12,509 nucleotides of DNA from Roseovarius sp. (GCA_023260815.1 JALQUE010000215.1:1-12509), one strand, 5' to 3'; shown: positions 1-6,670, numbered from the stretch's first letter. The notes: generated by a model not told the origin, from the letters alone. Program-made: numbers and translations.

Positions 1-812
1 TGGGGGAGACCGCCCGCGTGCGCGAGGCGGTGGACGAGGCGATGGAGGCCTTCCGGTTCAATGACGCGGCCCAAGCGCTTTATGGCTTTGTCTGGGGCAA
101 GGTCTGCGACTGGTATGTAGAGTTTTCCAAGCCGCTCCTGCTGGATGGCGACGACGCCACCCGCGCCGAAACCCAGGCCACGATGGCTTGGGTCATCGAT
201 CAATGCCTGATCCTGCTGCACCCGATCATGCCCTTCGTCACCGAAGAGCTGTGGGGCACGCTTGGCGACCGCGCCAAGATGCTGGTCCATGCCGATTGGC
301 CCGACTATGCCACCGCCGATCTGGTCGATGCGCAAGCCGACCGCGAGATGAACTGGGTCATCGCCCTGATCGACGCGGTCCGCTCGGCCCGGTCACAGGT
401 GCATGTGCCCGCCGGTCTGCATGTGCCGCTTCTGTGTACCGAACTGGATGCCGCAGGTCAGCGCGCCTGGGACAACAATCAGGCGATGATCACCCGCCTG
501 GCCCGGATCGGCGACTTCACCCATGTCGCGGCGCTGCCAAAGGGCTGCATCACCGTTGCCGTCGAAGGCGGCAGCTTCGGGATGCCCGTGGCCGATATCA
601 TCGACGTGGCCGAGGAAAAGGCCCGGCTGGAAAAAACCCTCGGCAAGCTGGAGAAGGAACTGGGCGGTCTGCGCGGCCGGCTCAACAATCCCAAATTCGT
701 CGCCAGCGCCCCCGAGGATGTGGTCGAAGAAGCCCGCGAAACCCTCGCCCTGCGCGACGAAGAAGCCGGCAAGCTGCGCGCCGCCCTTGGCCGACTGGCC
801 GAACTGGGCTGA
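1..812 (+). CDS. valS: Valyl-tRNA synthetase, C-terminal part (5' end outside window)
   Basis: The open frame runs in from the left edge (first full codon at 3) to TGA at 810-812, giving about 269 residues of the C-terminal third of ValS, the cytoplasmic enzyme that charges tRNA-Val. The catalytic core and KMSKS loop are not in the window. Visible are the helical anticodon-binding domain, with the family motif HPIMPFVTEELW at nt 219-254, and the C-terminal tRNA-binding coiled coil from about nt 602 to the end. The coiled coil is rich in Glu, Lys, Arg and Leu and carries the ValS-typical block LNNPKFVASAPEDVVEEAR. Ending just after this arm is normal for bacterial ValS, so the 3' end is complete. 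A GTG at 18 lies in frame but is internal. As I recall, popZ-type genes often sit near valS in Alphaproteobacteria; here the popZ-like gene is about 8 kb away on the other strand. Confidence 0.96.
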   Translation, partial: GETARVREAVDEAMEAFRFNDAAQALYGFVWGKVCDWYVEFSKPLLLDGDDATRAETQATMAWVIDQCLILLHPIMPFVTEELWGTLGDRAKMLVHADWPDYATADLVDAQADREMNWVIALIDAVRSARSQVHVPAGLHVPLLCTELDAAGQRAWDNNQAMITRLARIGDFTHVAALPKGCITVAVEGGSFGMPVADIIDVAEEKARLEKTLGKLEKELGGLRGRLNNPKFVASAPEDVVEEARETLALRDEEAGKLRAALGRLAELG

Positions 813-842
813 GGCTCCGGGCGCGCGCGATGCTGCACTGCA

Positions 843-886
843 GTACCGACGCGATACCGACGTCATACCGACGCTATACCGAAGGC
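843..886. repeat. Four 11-bp phased direct repeats (core TACCGA[CA]G)
   Basis: TACCGACG occurs at 844, 855 and 866, and TACCGAAG at 877, so every unit is spaced exactly 11 bp, close to one helical turn. The last copy runs into the stem-loop at 879-903. An exact 11-base match to the third/fourth unit boundary, CGCTATACCGA (872-882), recurs at 961-971 inside the start of the next gene. Helical phasing would suit a protein-binding array, but replication slippage is equally possible. The repeat count and spacing are seen directly; any function is inference. Confidence 0.75.
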
Positions 887-903
887 CGTTTTTCGGCCTT
901 CGG
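879..903 (+). terminator. Perfect 10-bp stem-loop after valS, possible terminator
   Basis: CCGAAGGCCG (879-888) and CGGCCTTCGG (894-903) are exact reverse complements around a TTTTT loop. It lies 67 bp after the valS stop and 46 bp before the hisC-like start, where a terminator would be expected. The T run is in the loop rather than after the stem, and ACGCAAGG follows, so it is not a textbook intrinsic terminator. It could instead be an mRNA-stabilising 3' hairpin or, given its symmetry, a binding site. Confidence 0.5.
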
Positions 904-948
904 ACGCAAGGCTTGCACATTGCCGCGCAATGGATTTAGCTGCCTCCC

Positions 949-2055
949 ATGACCGGACCCCGCTATACCGACCTCGTGAAATCCCTGCCCTCGACCGTGC
1001 CGTTCATCGGCCCGGAAGAACTTGAACGCACCCGCGGCACCCCCTTTCGGGCGCGGCTTGGCGCCAATGAAAGCCTCTTTGGCCCCTCGCCCGCAGCCGT
1101 CAAGGCCATGCAGGCCGAGGCGCTCGAGATCTGGAAATACGGCGACCCAACCAGCCACGATCTGCGCGCCGCATTGGCCGATCACATGCAGGCGCGGGTG
1201 GAAAATATCCTTGTCGGAGAAGGGATTGACGGACTTTTGGGCAATCTTGTCCGGCTTCTGGTGGCGCCGGGCGACGCGGTTGTCACCTCCGATGGTGCCT
1301 ACCCGACCTTCAACTATCATGTCGCCGGATTCGGCGGCATGCTGCACAAGGTGCCCTACCGCGACGACCGCGAAGATCTTGCCGCCCTGTTAACGCGCGC
1401 GAAAGACATTGATGCCAAACTGGTGTATCTGTCCAACCCCGACAACCCGATGGGCAGCTGGCATCGCGGCACCGATATTCTGGCCGCTCTCGATGACCTG
1501 CCAGATGGCTGTCTGCTGCTGCTCGACGAGGCGTATATCGAATTCGCCCCCGACGGCGTCGCGGCCCCGATTGACGCGGATGACCCGCGTGTGATAAGAA
1601 TGCGAACCTTTTCAAAGGGTTACGGTATGGCGGGCGCTCGGATCGGCTATGCCGTGGGGGCGCCGGACCTGATCCGCGCCTTTGACCGCATTCGCAACCA
1701 TTTCGGGATGAACCGGGTGGCGCAGGCCGGTGCCTTGGCCGCGCTGCGCGACACCGCGTGGCTGGCCCATGTGCAGGATCAGGTGGCCACAGCCCGCGCC
1801 CGGATCACCGCCATCGCCGCCGATAACGGCCTGACGGCCCTGCCCTCGGCCACCAATTTCGTCGCCGTGGATTGCGGCGCCGACGGCGCTTTCGCCACCC
1901 GAGTTCTCGATGAGCTTCTGGCCCGTGGCGTCTTTGTCCGCAAACCCGTGATCTCGCCACAAGACCGCTGCATCCGCATCAGTTGCGGCCGCCCACAAGA
2001 CCTTGATGTGCTTGCCGAAACCCTGCCGCAGGCCCTTGCCGCTGCCCGCGCCTGA
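949..2055 (+). CDS. hisC: Histidinol-phosphate aminotransferase-like PLP enzyme
   Basis: A 368-residue fold-type I aminotransferase of the HisC subfamily, cytoplasmic. HisC enzymes transfer the amino group of glutamate to imidazole-acetol phosphate in histidine synthesis, and close relatives act on aromatic amino acids. Motifs in order: the N-terminal LGANESLFGPSP (37-48), NPDNPMG (163-169, the NPxNPxG pyridoxal-ring loop), DEAYIEF (193-199, whose Asp and Tyr contact the cofactor), TFSKGYGMAGARIGY (220-234) with the Schiff-base lysine K223, and a C-terminal RISCG with R343 as the likely carboxylate-binding arginine. Length is normal. ATG 949 has only a weak ribosome-binding site, but conserved sequence begins shortly after it; an upstream ATG at 930 is out of frame. 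No his genes lie nearby, so exact substrate specificity is uncertain: many alphaproteobacteria carry more than one HisC paralogue. Confidence 0.85.
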   Translation: MTGPRYTDLVKSLPSTVPFIGPEELERTRGTPFRARLGANESLFGPSPAAVKAMQAEALEIWKYGDPTSHDLRAALADHMQARVENILVGEGIDGLLGNLVRLLVAPGDAVVTSDGAYPTFNYHVAGFGGMLHKVPYRDDREDLAALLTRAKDIDAKLVYLSNPDNPMGSWHRGTDILAALDDLPDGCLLLLDEAYIEFAPDGVAAPIDADDPRVIRMRTFSKGYGMAGARIGYAVGAPDLIRAFDRIRNHFGMNRVAQAGALAALRDTAWLAHVQDQVATARARITAIAADNGLTALPSATNFVAVDCGADGAFATRVLDELLARGVFVRKPVISPQDRCIRISCGRPQDLDVLAETLPQALAAARA

Positions 2056-2079
2056 CCGCCAGCCGCCGCAAAATTTCCA

Positions 2080-2107
2080 CTGACAACCGCCGATCCTGCG
2101 CTAAGAT
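2080..2107 (+). promoter_or_regulatory. Putative sigma70-type promoter giving a leaderless start
   Basis: CTGACA (2080-2085, five of six matches to TTGACA) and TAAGAT (2102-2107, four of six matches to TATAAT) are 16 bp apart. A start site seven bases after the -10 box falls on 2114, the A of the ATG of the small membrane protein. No purine-rich ribosome-binding site precedes that ATG. The elements are visible in the sequence; their activity is inferred. Confidence 0.5.
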
Positions 2108-2113
2108 TACGCC

Positions 2114-2290
2114 ATGAGACGCGGTAATCTGTCCAAAGCTCCGAACTACACGGTGCCGGCGCTTATTATGGGCCTTGTCAACTTATTGTGGATTTTCATG
2201 GCCTTATGGGCAAATTTCGGCTTGCCTGCCGTTTTCGCGGCAGGCTACGGGCTTAATCTTCTGATCACCTGGATCGCGCGCCGAACTTGA
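2114..2290 (+). CDS. Small two-helix membrane protein, 58 aa, unknown function
   Basis: ATG 2114 to TGA 2288-2290 encodes 58 residues. The N-terminus MRRGNLSKAPNYTVP is basic and polar. A first hydrophobic helix spans about residues 15-32 (ALIMGLVNLLWIFMALW), then comes a short turn with NFGLP, a second hydrophobic stretch at about 37-54 (PAVFAAGYGLNLLITWIA), and the end ARRT. The charge pattern suggests a helical hairpin in the inner membrane with both ends cytoplasmic. A good -35/-10 pair ends just upstream and there is no ribosome-binding site, so translation may be leaderless. The region encoding LPAVFAAG contains a perfect 8-bp hairpin (2224-2245). The stop lies 3 bp from that of the convergent aminotransferase. 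I believe similar short proteins occur in roseobacters, but I know no function. It is coding because the hydrophobic pattern and start context agree. Confidence 0.7.
   Translation: MRRGNLSKAPNYTVPALIMGLVNLLWIFMALWANFGLPAVFAAGYGLNLLITWIARRT
2224..2245 (+). other. Perfect 8-bp hairpin inside the small membrane protein gene
   Basis: GCCTGCCG (2224-2231) and CGGCAGGC (2238-2245) pair perfectly around TTTTCG. It lies within the coding region, about 45 bp before the stop. There is no following T run. It might slow translation or protect the 3' end of a short mRNA, or it may be a by-product of GC-rich codons. Confidence 0.4.
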
Positions 2291-2293
2291 CGC

Positions 2294-3490
2294 TCAGGCC
2301 CGCGCGATCACCTTTGTCGCCGCTTCCAGCGCCCCTGCCCCATGCGGAATATTCAACGCCGACAACCCCGCATCGACAGCCCCCAGCATCCCCAGAACCA
2401 TATGCGCGTTGACATGCCCCATATGCCCCATGCGGAAGAAACCATGCCAAGACGGATCACCCGGCTCGGCCATGCCAAGCCCTATGCCCAAGGTCACACC
2501 GGCCTTGTCCTGCACCCATTTGCGCAACTCCGATCCATGGGGCGCGCCGATCCTCAGCGACGTAACGGCACGGCTGCGACAGGCCGGGTTGTCCACGTTC
2601 AGCTGCAATGGCCCGGCCTGTCCCCAAGCCTCACAAGCCGCCCATATCGCCTGCGCCAGAAGGTCATGCCGGGCCCAGACCGCCTCGATCCCTTCCTCGT
2701 GGATCATATCCAGCGCGGTCCGCAGACCGAACAGGTGATGGGTCGGGGCTGTTCCTCCGAAATACTGGTAAAACATCTCGGGCTGCGCGCGGGGCTGCCA
2801 ATCCCAATAGCGGCTGACGCGGTCCATGGCACGGCGCTGGTCGGCGGCCTTGTCACTGAAAAAGACGAATGCCAGACCGGGCGGCGTCATCAATCCCTTC
2901 TGACTTGCCGCCACCATCACATCCACACCCCACGCATCCATTTCAAACCGGTCGCATGCCAGCGACGCGATGCAATCCGCCATCAAAAGGGCCGGGTGCC
3001 CGGCGGCATCCAGGGCCGCGCGCACCGCCGCGACATCGTTCAGAATCGATGTCGACGTATCCACATGTGTGACCAGCACCGCCTTGATCTTGTGGGATTT
3101 ATCGGCGCGTAGCGCAGCTTCGACGCGGGCCGGATCAAGCGGGCTTTGCTTGCCGAAATCCAGCATCTCGACAGCCGCACCAAGGCCGGTGGCGATCTCG
3201 CCCCAACCGTGGCCGAACCGCCCCGTGGCCGGCACCAGCACCCGGTCGCCCGGGGCAATCACGTTGGCCAATGCGGCCTCCCAAGCCCCATGCCCGTTGC
3301 TGATATAGATCGCGACATGGCCCTGCGTGCGCGCAACCCTCTGCAAATCAGGGATCAAACCAGCGGTCAAATCAATGAGGTCGCCCTCGTAAATATTGGG
3401 CGAGGCGCGGTGCATGGCGCGCAAAACGGCATCGGGCATGACTGACGGGCCGGGAATGGCCAGATAGGGGCGTCCTTGGCTTAGGCTCAC
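2294..3490 (-). CDS. Serine/alanine-glyoxylate aminotransferase (class V, PLP)
   Basis: A 398-residue class V aminotransferase that passes the amino group of serine or alanine to glyoxylate, giving glycine plus hydroxypyruvate or pyruvate. It serves photorespiration-like glycolate use or the serine cycle. Counting from the chosen start: AIPGPSVMP (11-19), the SNGHGAWEAAL cofactor loop (64-74), ADCIASLA (171-178) with D172 for the pyridine nitrogen, ASQKGLMTPPG (195-205) with Schiff-base lysine K198, and FRMGHMGH (352-359), whose R353 matches the substrate-carboxylate arginine of the family. Start choice: an ATG at 3523 is in frame but lies inside the -10 box, whereas GTG at 3490 has AGGAG nine bases upstream and yields the family-like N-terminus MSLSQGRPYLAIPGP. 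It is a single gene, with its stop 3 bp from a convergent small gene. Whether serine or alanine is the main donor cannot be read from the sequence. Confidence 0.88.
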   Translation of the reverse strand: MSLSQGRPYLAIPGPSVMPDAVLRAMHRASPNIYEGDLIDLTAGLIPDLQRVARTQGHVAIYISNGHGAWEAALANVIAPGDRVLVPATGRFGHGWGEIATGLGAAVEMLDFGKQSPLDPARVEAALRADKSHKIKAVLVTHVDTSTSILNDVAAVRAALDAAGHPALLMADCIASLACDRFEMDAWGVDVMVAASQKGLMTPPGLAFVFFSDKAADQRRAMDRVSRYWDWQPRAQPEMFYQYFGGTAPTHHLFGLRTALDMIHEEGIEAVWARHDLLAQAIWAACEAWGQAGPLQLNVDNPACRSRAVTSLRIGAPHGSELRKWVQDKAGVTLGIGLGMAEPGDPSWHGFFRMGHMGHVNAHMVLGMLGAVDAGLSALNIPHGAGALEAATKVIARA

Positions 3491-3519
3491 GGATAGGTTC
3501 TCCTGACATGAATGACGTG

Positions 3520-3547
3520 ACATTACCTTGCATCAGCCTGCCGTCAA
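3520..3547 (-). promoter_or_regulatory. Putative promoter of the glyoxylate aminotransferase gene
   Basis: On the minus strand TTGACG (3547-3542) and TAATGT (3525-3520) are 16 bp apart. Transcription would start near 3513 and leave a short leader containing AGGAG before GTG 3490. This supports GTG rather than ATG 3523 as the start, because that ATG lies within the -10 element. Confidence 0.5.
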
Positions 3548-3562
3548 TCGGCCCCGAGTGCC

Positions 3563-3591
3563 TTGCCATGACAGCCGCAGCCGCCTAAATG
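3563..3591 (+). promoter_or_regulatory. Weak putative promoter of the phosphatase-like gene
   Basis: TTGCCA (3563-3568) and TAAATG (3586-3591) are 17 bp apart. The start site would be near 3598, leaving a leader of about 20-40 bases before the phosphatase-like gene. The -35 box is good and the -10 box is poor. Confidence 0.3.
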
Positions 3592-3619
3592 AGGGCGTTC
3601 AGGTGACTGGACCTGCCGG

Positions 3620-4321
3620 ATGGAGCGCTTCCCCTTAATGAAACTGTTCAGAAGACTCGTCGATTGGGAACGCAACCTGCGCAATTCGTTTGACACGGAC
3701 TTGTCCACGCCGGAAAACCGCCGCCGCGCAAATATCTACAATTTGTGGTTCGACCACGCTGTTCTGCGCAAGGTCTGGACGAATTTCTACGAAATCGCTC
3801 CGGGTGTTTATCGTTCGAACCAGCCCACCCATCAACGCTTCGTCAAGCTGAAAGACAAGGGGATCAAGACGATCCTCAACCTGCGCGGCGCGGGCGGGAC
3901 GGCGCATTATCTGGTTGAAGAAGAAAGTTGCCGCGACCTTGGCCTGCCGCTGGTCAATGTAAACCTGATGGCCCGCCAGGCGGCGCCCAGCACCGAAATT
4001 CAGGCTTTGATCCGCGCCTTTCGCGAGATCGAAAAACCCTTTGTCATGCACTGCAAGTCCGGCGCTGATCGCGCAGGCTTTGCCGCTGCAGTCTATCTGT
4101 TGGTGATTGAAGGCCGCCCGGTCTCAGACGCAAAAAAGATGCTTGGGGTGAAATATGTTCACCTCAAATGGTCCAAGACCGGCGTTCTGGATTACATTCT
4201 CGATCGCTATGAGCAAAGCCATCGGGCGACCGGCATCAGCTTTGAGGATTGGCTGGAGACCGAGTATCAGCACGACGCGATGCAGGCGGATTACGAGGCG
4301 ACCCACAAGCCGATATTCTGA
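3620..4321 (+). CDS. Dual-specificity/tyrosine phosphatase-like protein (CX5R)
   Basis: A 233-residue soluble protein of the cysteine-based phosphatase superfamily. After an Arg-rich N-terminus it carries NFYEIAPGVYRSNQPTHQ (residues 55-72), the entry to the fold seen in Siw14/DUF442-like and dual-specificity phosphatases, then KDKGIKTILNLRG (78-90). The signature loop HCKSGADRAG (144-153) is an exact H-C-X5-R-[AST]-G match, with nucleophile C145 and phosphate-binding R151. An Asp general acid is not obvious before the P-loop, where the corresponding stretch reads NLMARQAAPSTE. The roughly 70 residues after the P-loop are helical with a charged C-terminus. Two starts are possible: ATG 3620, or ATG 3638 (MKLFRRL), which has GGAG 12 bases upstream. 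Substrate unknown; protein phosphotyrosine, phosphoinositide or inositol pyrophosphate are possible. The neighbouring genes give no clue. Confidence 0.8.
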   Translation: MERFPLMKLFRRLVDWERNLRNSFDTDLSTPENRRRANIYNLWFDHAVLRKVWTNFYEIAPGVYRSNQPTHQRFVKLKDKGIKTILNLRGAGGTAHYLVEEESCRDLGLPLVNVNLMARQAAPSTEIQALIRAFREIEKPFVMHCKSGADRAGFAAAVYLLVIEGRPVSDAKKMLGVKYVHLKWSKTGVLDYILDRYEQSHRATGISFEDWLETEYQHDAMQADYEATHKPIF

Positions 4322-4355
4322 GGTTTTGCGCCTCTCGGTCCCAACCCTGCCGGTC

Positions 4356-5027
4356 CTAATAGCGTCGCGCCAGCCTTTCGGGATCGGCCCCCATGAGATA
4401 CCGGAGCAAGAGCGACAGGTTCCGTGCCCCACGCCGCATCCAGCCATCGCGGCGATACCTGTCCGCACTGGTCGTGACATAGCCCGGCAAACCCTGCAGG
4501 CGCGTCCCAAGGGCACGGGCCATGTCCACATCTTCCATCAGGGGAATATCCCGAAATCCGCCCACAGCGTCATACTCGGCGCGTGAAATCAGCAAGCCCT
4601 GATCGCCATAGGGCAGATGAAACAGCCTTGCCCGCAGGTTTGCCCACCCAGCCACCAGCACCGGGGCAAGCCCGGAGGCATCGAAGCGCATCTTGAAATA
4701 CGCCGGGTGCCCGGTGGCCATCTGGGCCTGCACCATATCGGCCCAGCCTGACGGCAGGGCCGTATCGGCATGCAGGACCAACAGCCACTCGCCAGCGGCC
4801 ACATCCATGGCTCGGCGCAGTTGACCTCCGCGCGATGCCGGTCCGGACACCACAATCGCCCCCGCATCGTCCACGATCTGCAAGGTTGCATCCGTTGACC
4901 CGCCGTCCGAGATGACAAGTTCGCGGATCAGCCCTGCATCAAGCCCTTCGGCCAATGCCGGAAGGCTGCGCGCCAACCCCTGCGCTGCATTCAGCGTTGG
5001 CATCACCACCGAGAGTTTCGCCCGCAT
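4356..5027 (-). CDS. Family 2 glycosyltransferase, TIGR04283-like
   Basis: A 223-residue GT-A fold transferase, cytoplasmic, with no membrane segment. Motifs: SVVMPTLNAAQGL (6-18) starting the nucleotide-sugar domain, ISDGGSTDAT (39-48), LHADTALP (85-92) in the place of the metal-binding DxD, then LPYGDQGLLISR (138-149) and IPLMEDVDMARAL (161-173). The end SADRYRRDGWMRRGARNLSLLLRYLMGADPERLARRY follows the pattern I recall for the TIGR04283 family (rSAM/selenodomain-associated transferase 2). Its natural acceptor is not known. ATG 5027 has an AGGGG-type ribosome-binding site five to six bases upstream. Such genes are often paired with a TIGR04282 partner, but none is next to it here. It stands alone, divergent from the YgfZ-type gene and convergent with the phosphatase-like gene. 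Confidence 0.88.
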   Translation of the reverse strand: MRAKLSVVMPTLNAAQGLARSLPALAEGLDAGLIRELVISDGGSTDATLQIVDDAGAIVVSGPASRGGQLRRAMDVAAGEWLLVLHADTALPSGWADMVQAQMATGHPAYFKMRFDASGLAPVLVAGWANLRARLFHLPYGDQGLLISRAEYDAVGGFRDIPLMEDVDMARALGTRLQGLPGYVTTSADRYRRDGWMRRGARNLSLLLRYLMGADPERLARRY

Positions 5028-5092
5028 TCATGCCCCCTGTTGTGCTGCGCGTCATGACCTATATTACAAGCCATAAGCTGACGGGAGTGGCA

Positions 5093-5827
5093 ATGACACG
5101 CACGATTCTGGAAATCACCGGCTCTGAGGCGCAGGAATTTCTGCAAGGCCTTGTGACCAACGATATTCGCAAGCTGGATCAGGGTCTTGTCTATGCGGCC
5201 ATGCTAACGCCTCAGGGCAAGTATCTCGCTGATTTCTTCCTTGCACGTCATGGCGAGGGGGTTCTTCTGGACGTTGACGACAGTTTGTCGGCACAGCTTT
5301 TACAACGGCTGACGATGTACAAGCTGCGGGCCGATGTGACGATCACCCAAAGCGCGCTGCAGGTGGCACGCGGAACAGGCCCCGCCCCCGAGGGTGCGCT
5401 GGCCGATCCGCGTCACCCCGATCTGGGCTGGCGGCTCTATGGTGAGGACGGAGGGGACGACGGGACCGACTGGGACACTATTCGCGTGGCCCATTGCATC
5501 CCCGAAACCGGCATAGAACTGTCTTCGGATACGTTTATTCTGGAGGCCGGGTTCGAGCGTCTGAACGGCGTCGATTTCAAGAAAGGCTGCTATGTCGGCC
5601 AAGAAGTCACCGCGCGCATGAAACACAAGACGGACCTTCGCAAAGGGCTGGCCACAGTCGAGGTCGACGGCACAGCGCCCGTCGGAGCACAGATCACATC
5701 CGAAGGGAAACCGGCGGGCACGCTGTTCACCCAATCAGGTGGCAAAGGCATCGCCTATCTGCGGTTCGACCGGGCCAAAGGCCTTCTGCAGGCCGAGAAC
5801 GCAACAGTCACTTACGCAGCGGGATGA
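5093..5827 (+). CDS. ygfZ: YgfZ-type folate-binding protein (GcvT-like)
   Basis: A 244-residue cytoplasmic protein of the COG0354 family, related to the aminomethyltransferase GcvT. In E. coli, YgfZ binds tetrahydrofolate and supports particular Fe-S enzymes such as the tRNA methylthiotransferase MiaB. The N-terminus EITGSEAQEFLQGLVTNDI (7-25) and AAMLTPQGKYLADF (35-48) are typical. The diagnostic loop KGCYVGQE (164-171), with the conserved Cys166, is intact and followed by TARMKHKTDLRKGL. The length is on the short side but includes the C-terminal beta-barrel part. The frame is open upstream to 4955, but ATG 5093 is preferred because GGGAG lies about five bases upstream and the family-like sequence begins there; residues encoded before it resemble no known part of the family. 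The gene appears monocistronic. Confidence 0.9.
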   Translation: MTRTILEITGSEAQEFLQGLVTNDIRKLDQGLVYAAMLTPQGKYLADFFLARHGEGVLLDVDDSLSAQLLQRLTMYKLRADVTITQSALQVARGTGPAPEGALADPRHPDLGWRLYGEDGGDDGTDWDTIRVAHCIPETGIELSSDTFILEAGFERLNGVDFKKGCYVGQEVTARMKHKTDLRKGLATVEVDGTAPVGAQITSEGKPAGTLFTQSGGKGIAYLRFDRAKGLLQAENATVTYAAG

Positions 5828-5830
5828 CAC

Positions 5831-5866
5831 AAAAAAGTCCGGCAAGGACATCAGCCTTTGCCGGAC
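5831..5866 (-). terminator. Intrinsic terminator of efp
   Basis: Read on the minus strand, GTCCGGCAA (5866-5858) pairs with TTGCCGGAC (5845-5837) and is followed at once by TTTTTT (5836-5831). It is 25 bp after the efp stop. On the plus strand the stem has an A run before it and no T run after it, so it should act mainly on efp. Confidence 0.93.
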
Positions 5867-5890
5867 CATATCGTTACCTGGCACGATCGC

Positions 5891-6454
5891 TCAGGCGCGC
5901 TCGGAATATTCGATGGTTTCGGTGTTGACGACGATATCCTCGTCCGGCCCGACAAACGGCGGCACCATGACCTTGACGCCATTGTCCAAAACCGCAGGCT
6001 TGAAGCTGTTGGCGGCGGTCTGGCCCTTCACCACAGGCTCGGTTTCCACCACCTTGCAGACGACTTTCTGGGGTAACGTCGCGTTAAGCGCTTCGTTGTC
6101 GTAATATTCGATCAGCACTGTCATGCCATCCTGAAGGAAGGCGCGACGCTCTCCGAGGATGTCAGCAGGCAGCTCGATCTGCTCGAACGTTTCGGTGTCC
6201 ATGAAGACAAGATTGCCATCCACTTCATACAGAAACTGCTGGTCTTTTTGCTCCAACCGGACGCGTTCTACCTTGTCGGCACTGCGAAACCGTTCGTTCA
6301 ATTTGGACCCATTGCGCAGGTTGCGCATCTCGACTTGTGCAAAAGCCCCGCCTTTTCCGGGCTTTACATGATCGACCTTTACAGCGGTCCAAAGACCACC
6401 GTTGTGTTCCAGGATGTTGCCTGGTCTGATCTCGTTTCCATTGATCTTTGGCAT
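5891..6454 (-). CDS. efp: Elongation factor P
   Basis: 187 residues, the standard EF-P length. EF-P enters the ribosomal E site and relieves stalling at polyproline stretches. Domain I carries VKPGKGGAF (30-38) with the tip residue K34, the position lysylated by EpmA/EpmB in E. coli, so a lysine-type modification is more likely than the EarP rhamnosyl-arginine type. Domain II holds VDGNLVFMDTETFEQIELP, and domain III the EF-P signature NGVKVMVPPFVGPDEDIVVNT. Start chosen at ATG 6454 (MPKINGNEIRPG), which aligns with the E. coli N-terminus by memory; the frame stays open to 6550 but the extension is not EF-P-like. No clear ribosome-binding site is seen. It is divergent from the small conserved gene at 6671 and ends in a strong terminator, so it is probably a single-gene unit. 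Confidence 0.97.
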   Translation of the reverse strand: MPKINGNEIRPGNILEHNGGLWTAVKVDHVKPGKGGAFAQVEMRNLRNGSKLNERFRSADKVERVRLEQKDQQFLYEVDGNLVFMDTETFEQIELPADILGERRAFLQDGMTVLIEYYDNEALNATLPQKVVCKVVETEPVVKGQTAANSFKPAVLDNGVKVMVPPFVGPDEDIVVNTETIEYSERA

Positions 6455-6496
6455 ATGGCAAAACCGTGACATAAGGTTGATGGAGGATTCACCACC

Positions 6497-6525
6497 CCTA
6501 TATCTGGGGAGTGGATGGCTGGCAA
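6497..6525 (-). promoter_or_regulatory. Putative efp promoter
   Basis: On the minus strand TTGCCA (6525-6520) and TATAGG (6502-6497) are exactly 17 bp apart. The start site would be near 6490, leaving a leader of about 35 bases before ATG 6454. This explains why the in-frame extension up to 6550 is not coding, since most of it would lie upstream of the transcript. Confidence 0.5.
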
Positions 6526-6570
6526 GACGACGATATATCGTGTGGGGCATCAGTTAGGTATGCACCAATT

Positions 6571-6593
6571 GCATATATGTTATGCATATATGC
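6571..6593. repeat. Twin GCATATATG repeats in the divergent efp/small-gene promoter region
   Basis: GCATATATG occurs at 6571-6579 and 6584-6592, 13 bp apart; the second copy extends to the perfect palindrome GCATATATGC (6584-6593). The surrounding bases are AT-rich in a GC-rich window. A GANTC site (GAATC, 6601-6605), the sequence methylated by CcrM in Alphaproteobacteria, follows eight bases later. The block lies about 80 bp upstream of the small conserved gene and could be an operator or an AT-rich promoter element. Confidence 0.55.
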
Positions 6594-6670
6594 TCTATCC
6601 GAATCGATCAAACTCCGCCATAACCATCGCCACGCCGGAAAGACAAGAGCAATAACATCAAGGACGAACC

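Noticed and set aside
843..886. CRISPR-like array
   Set aside because: The units are only 11 bp with no spacers of 25-40 bp and no cas genes; this is a short tandem repeat.
393..920. Long minus-strand frame opposite valS
   Set aside because: It lies antisense to clearly conserved ValS sequence and shows only the Gly/Ala/Arg-rich composition expected from high-GC antisense frames.
2342..3112. 256-codon plus-strand frame opposite the glyoxylate aminotransferase
   Set aside because: The minus strand has all catalytic motifs of the aminotransferase; the plus frame has Arg/His-rich composition and no recognisable domain.
4955..5092. N-terminal extension of the YgfZ-type protein
   Set aside because: It overlaps the 5' end of the divergent glycosyltransferase gene, looks unlike the family, and ATG 5093 has a good ribosome-binding site.
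6455..6550. N-terminal extension of elongation factor P to 6550
   Set aside because: The extra 32 residues do not resemble EF-P, the chosen 187-residue form has the standard length and N-terminus, and a putative promoter lies within the extension.
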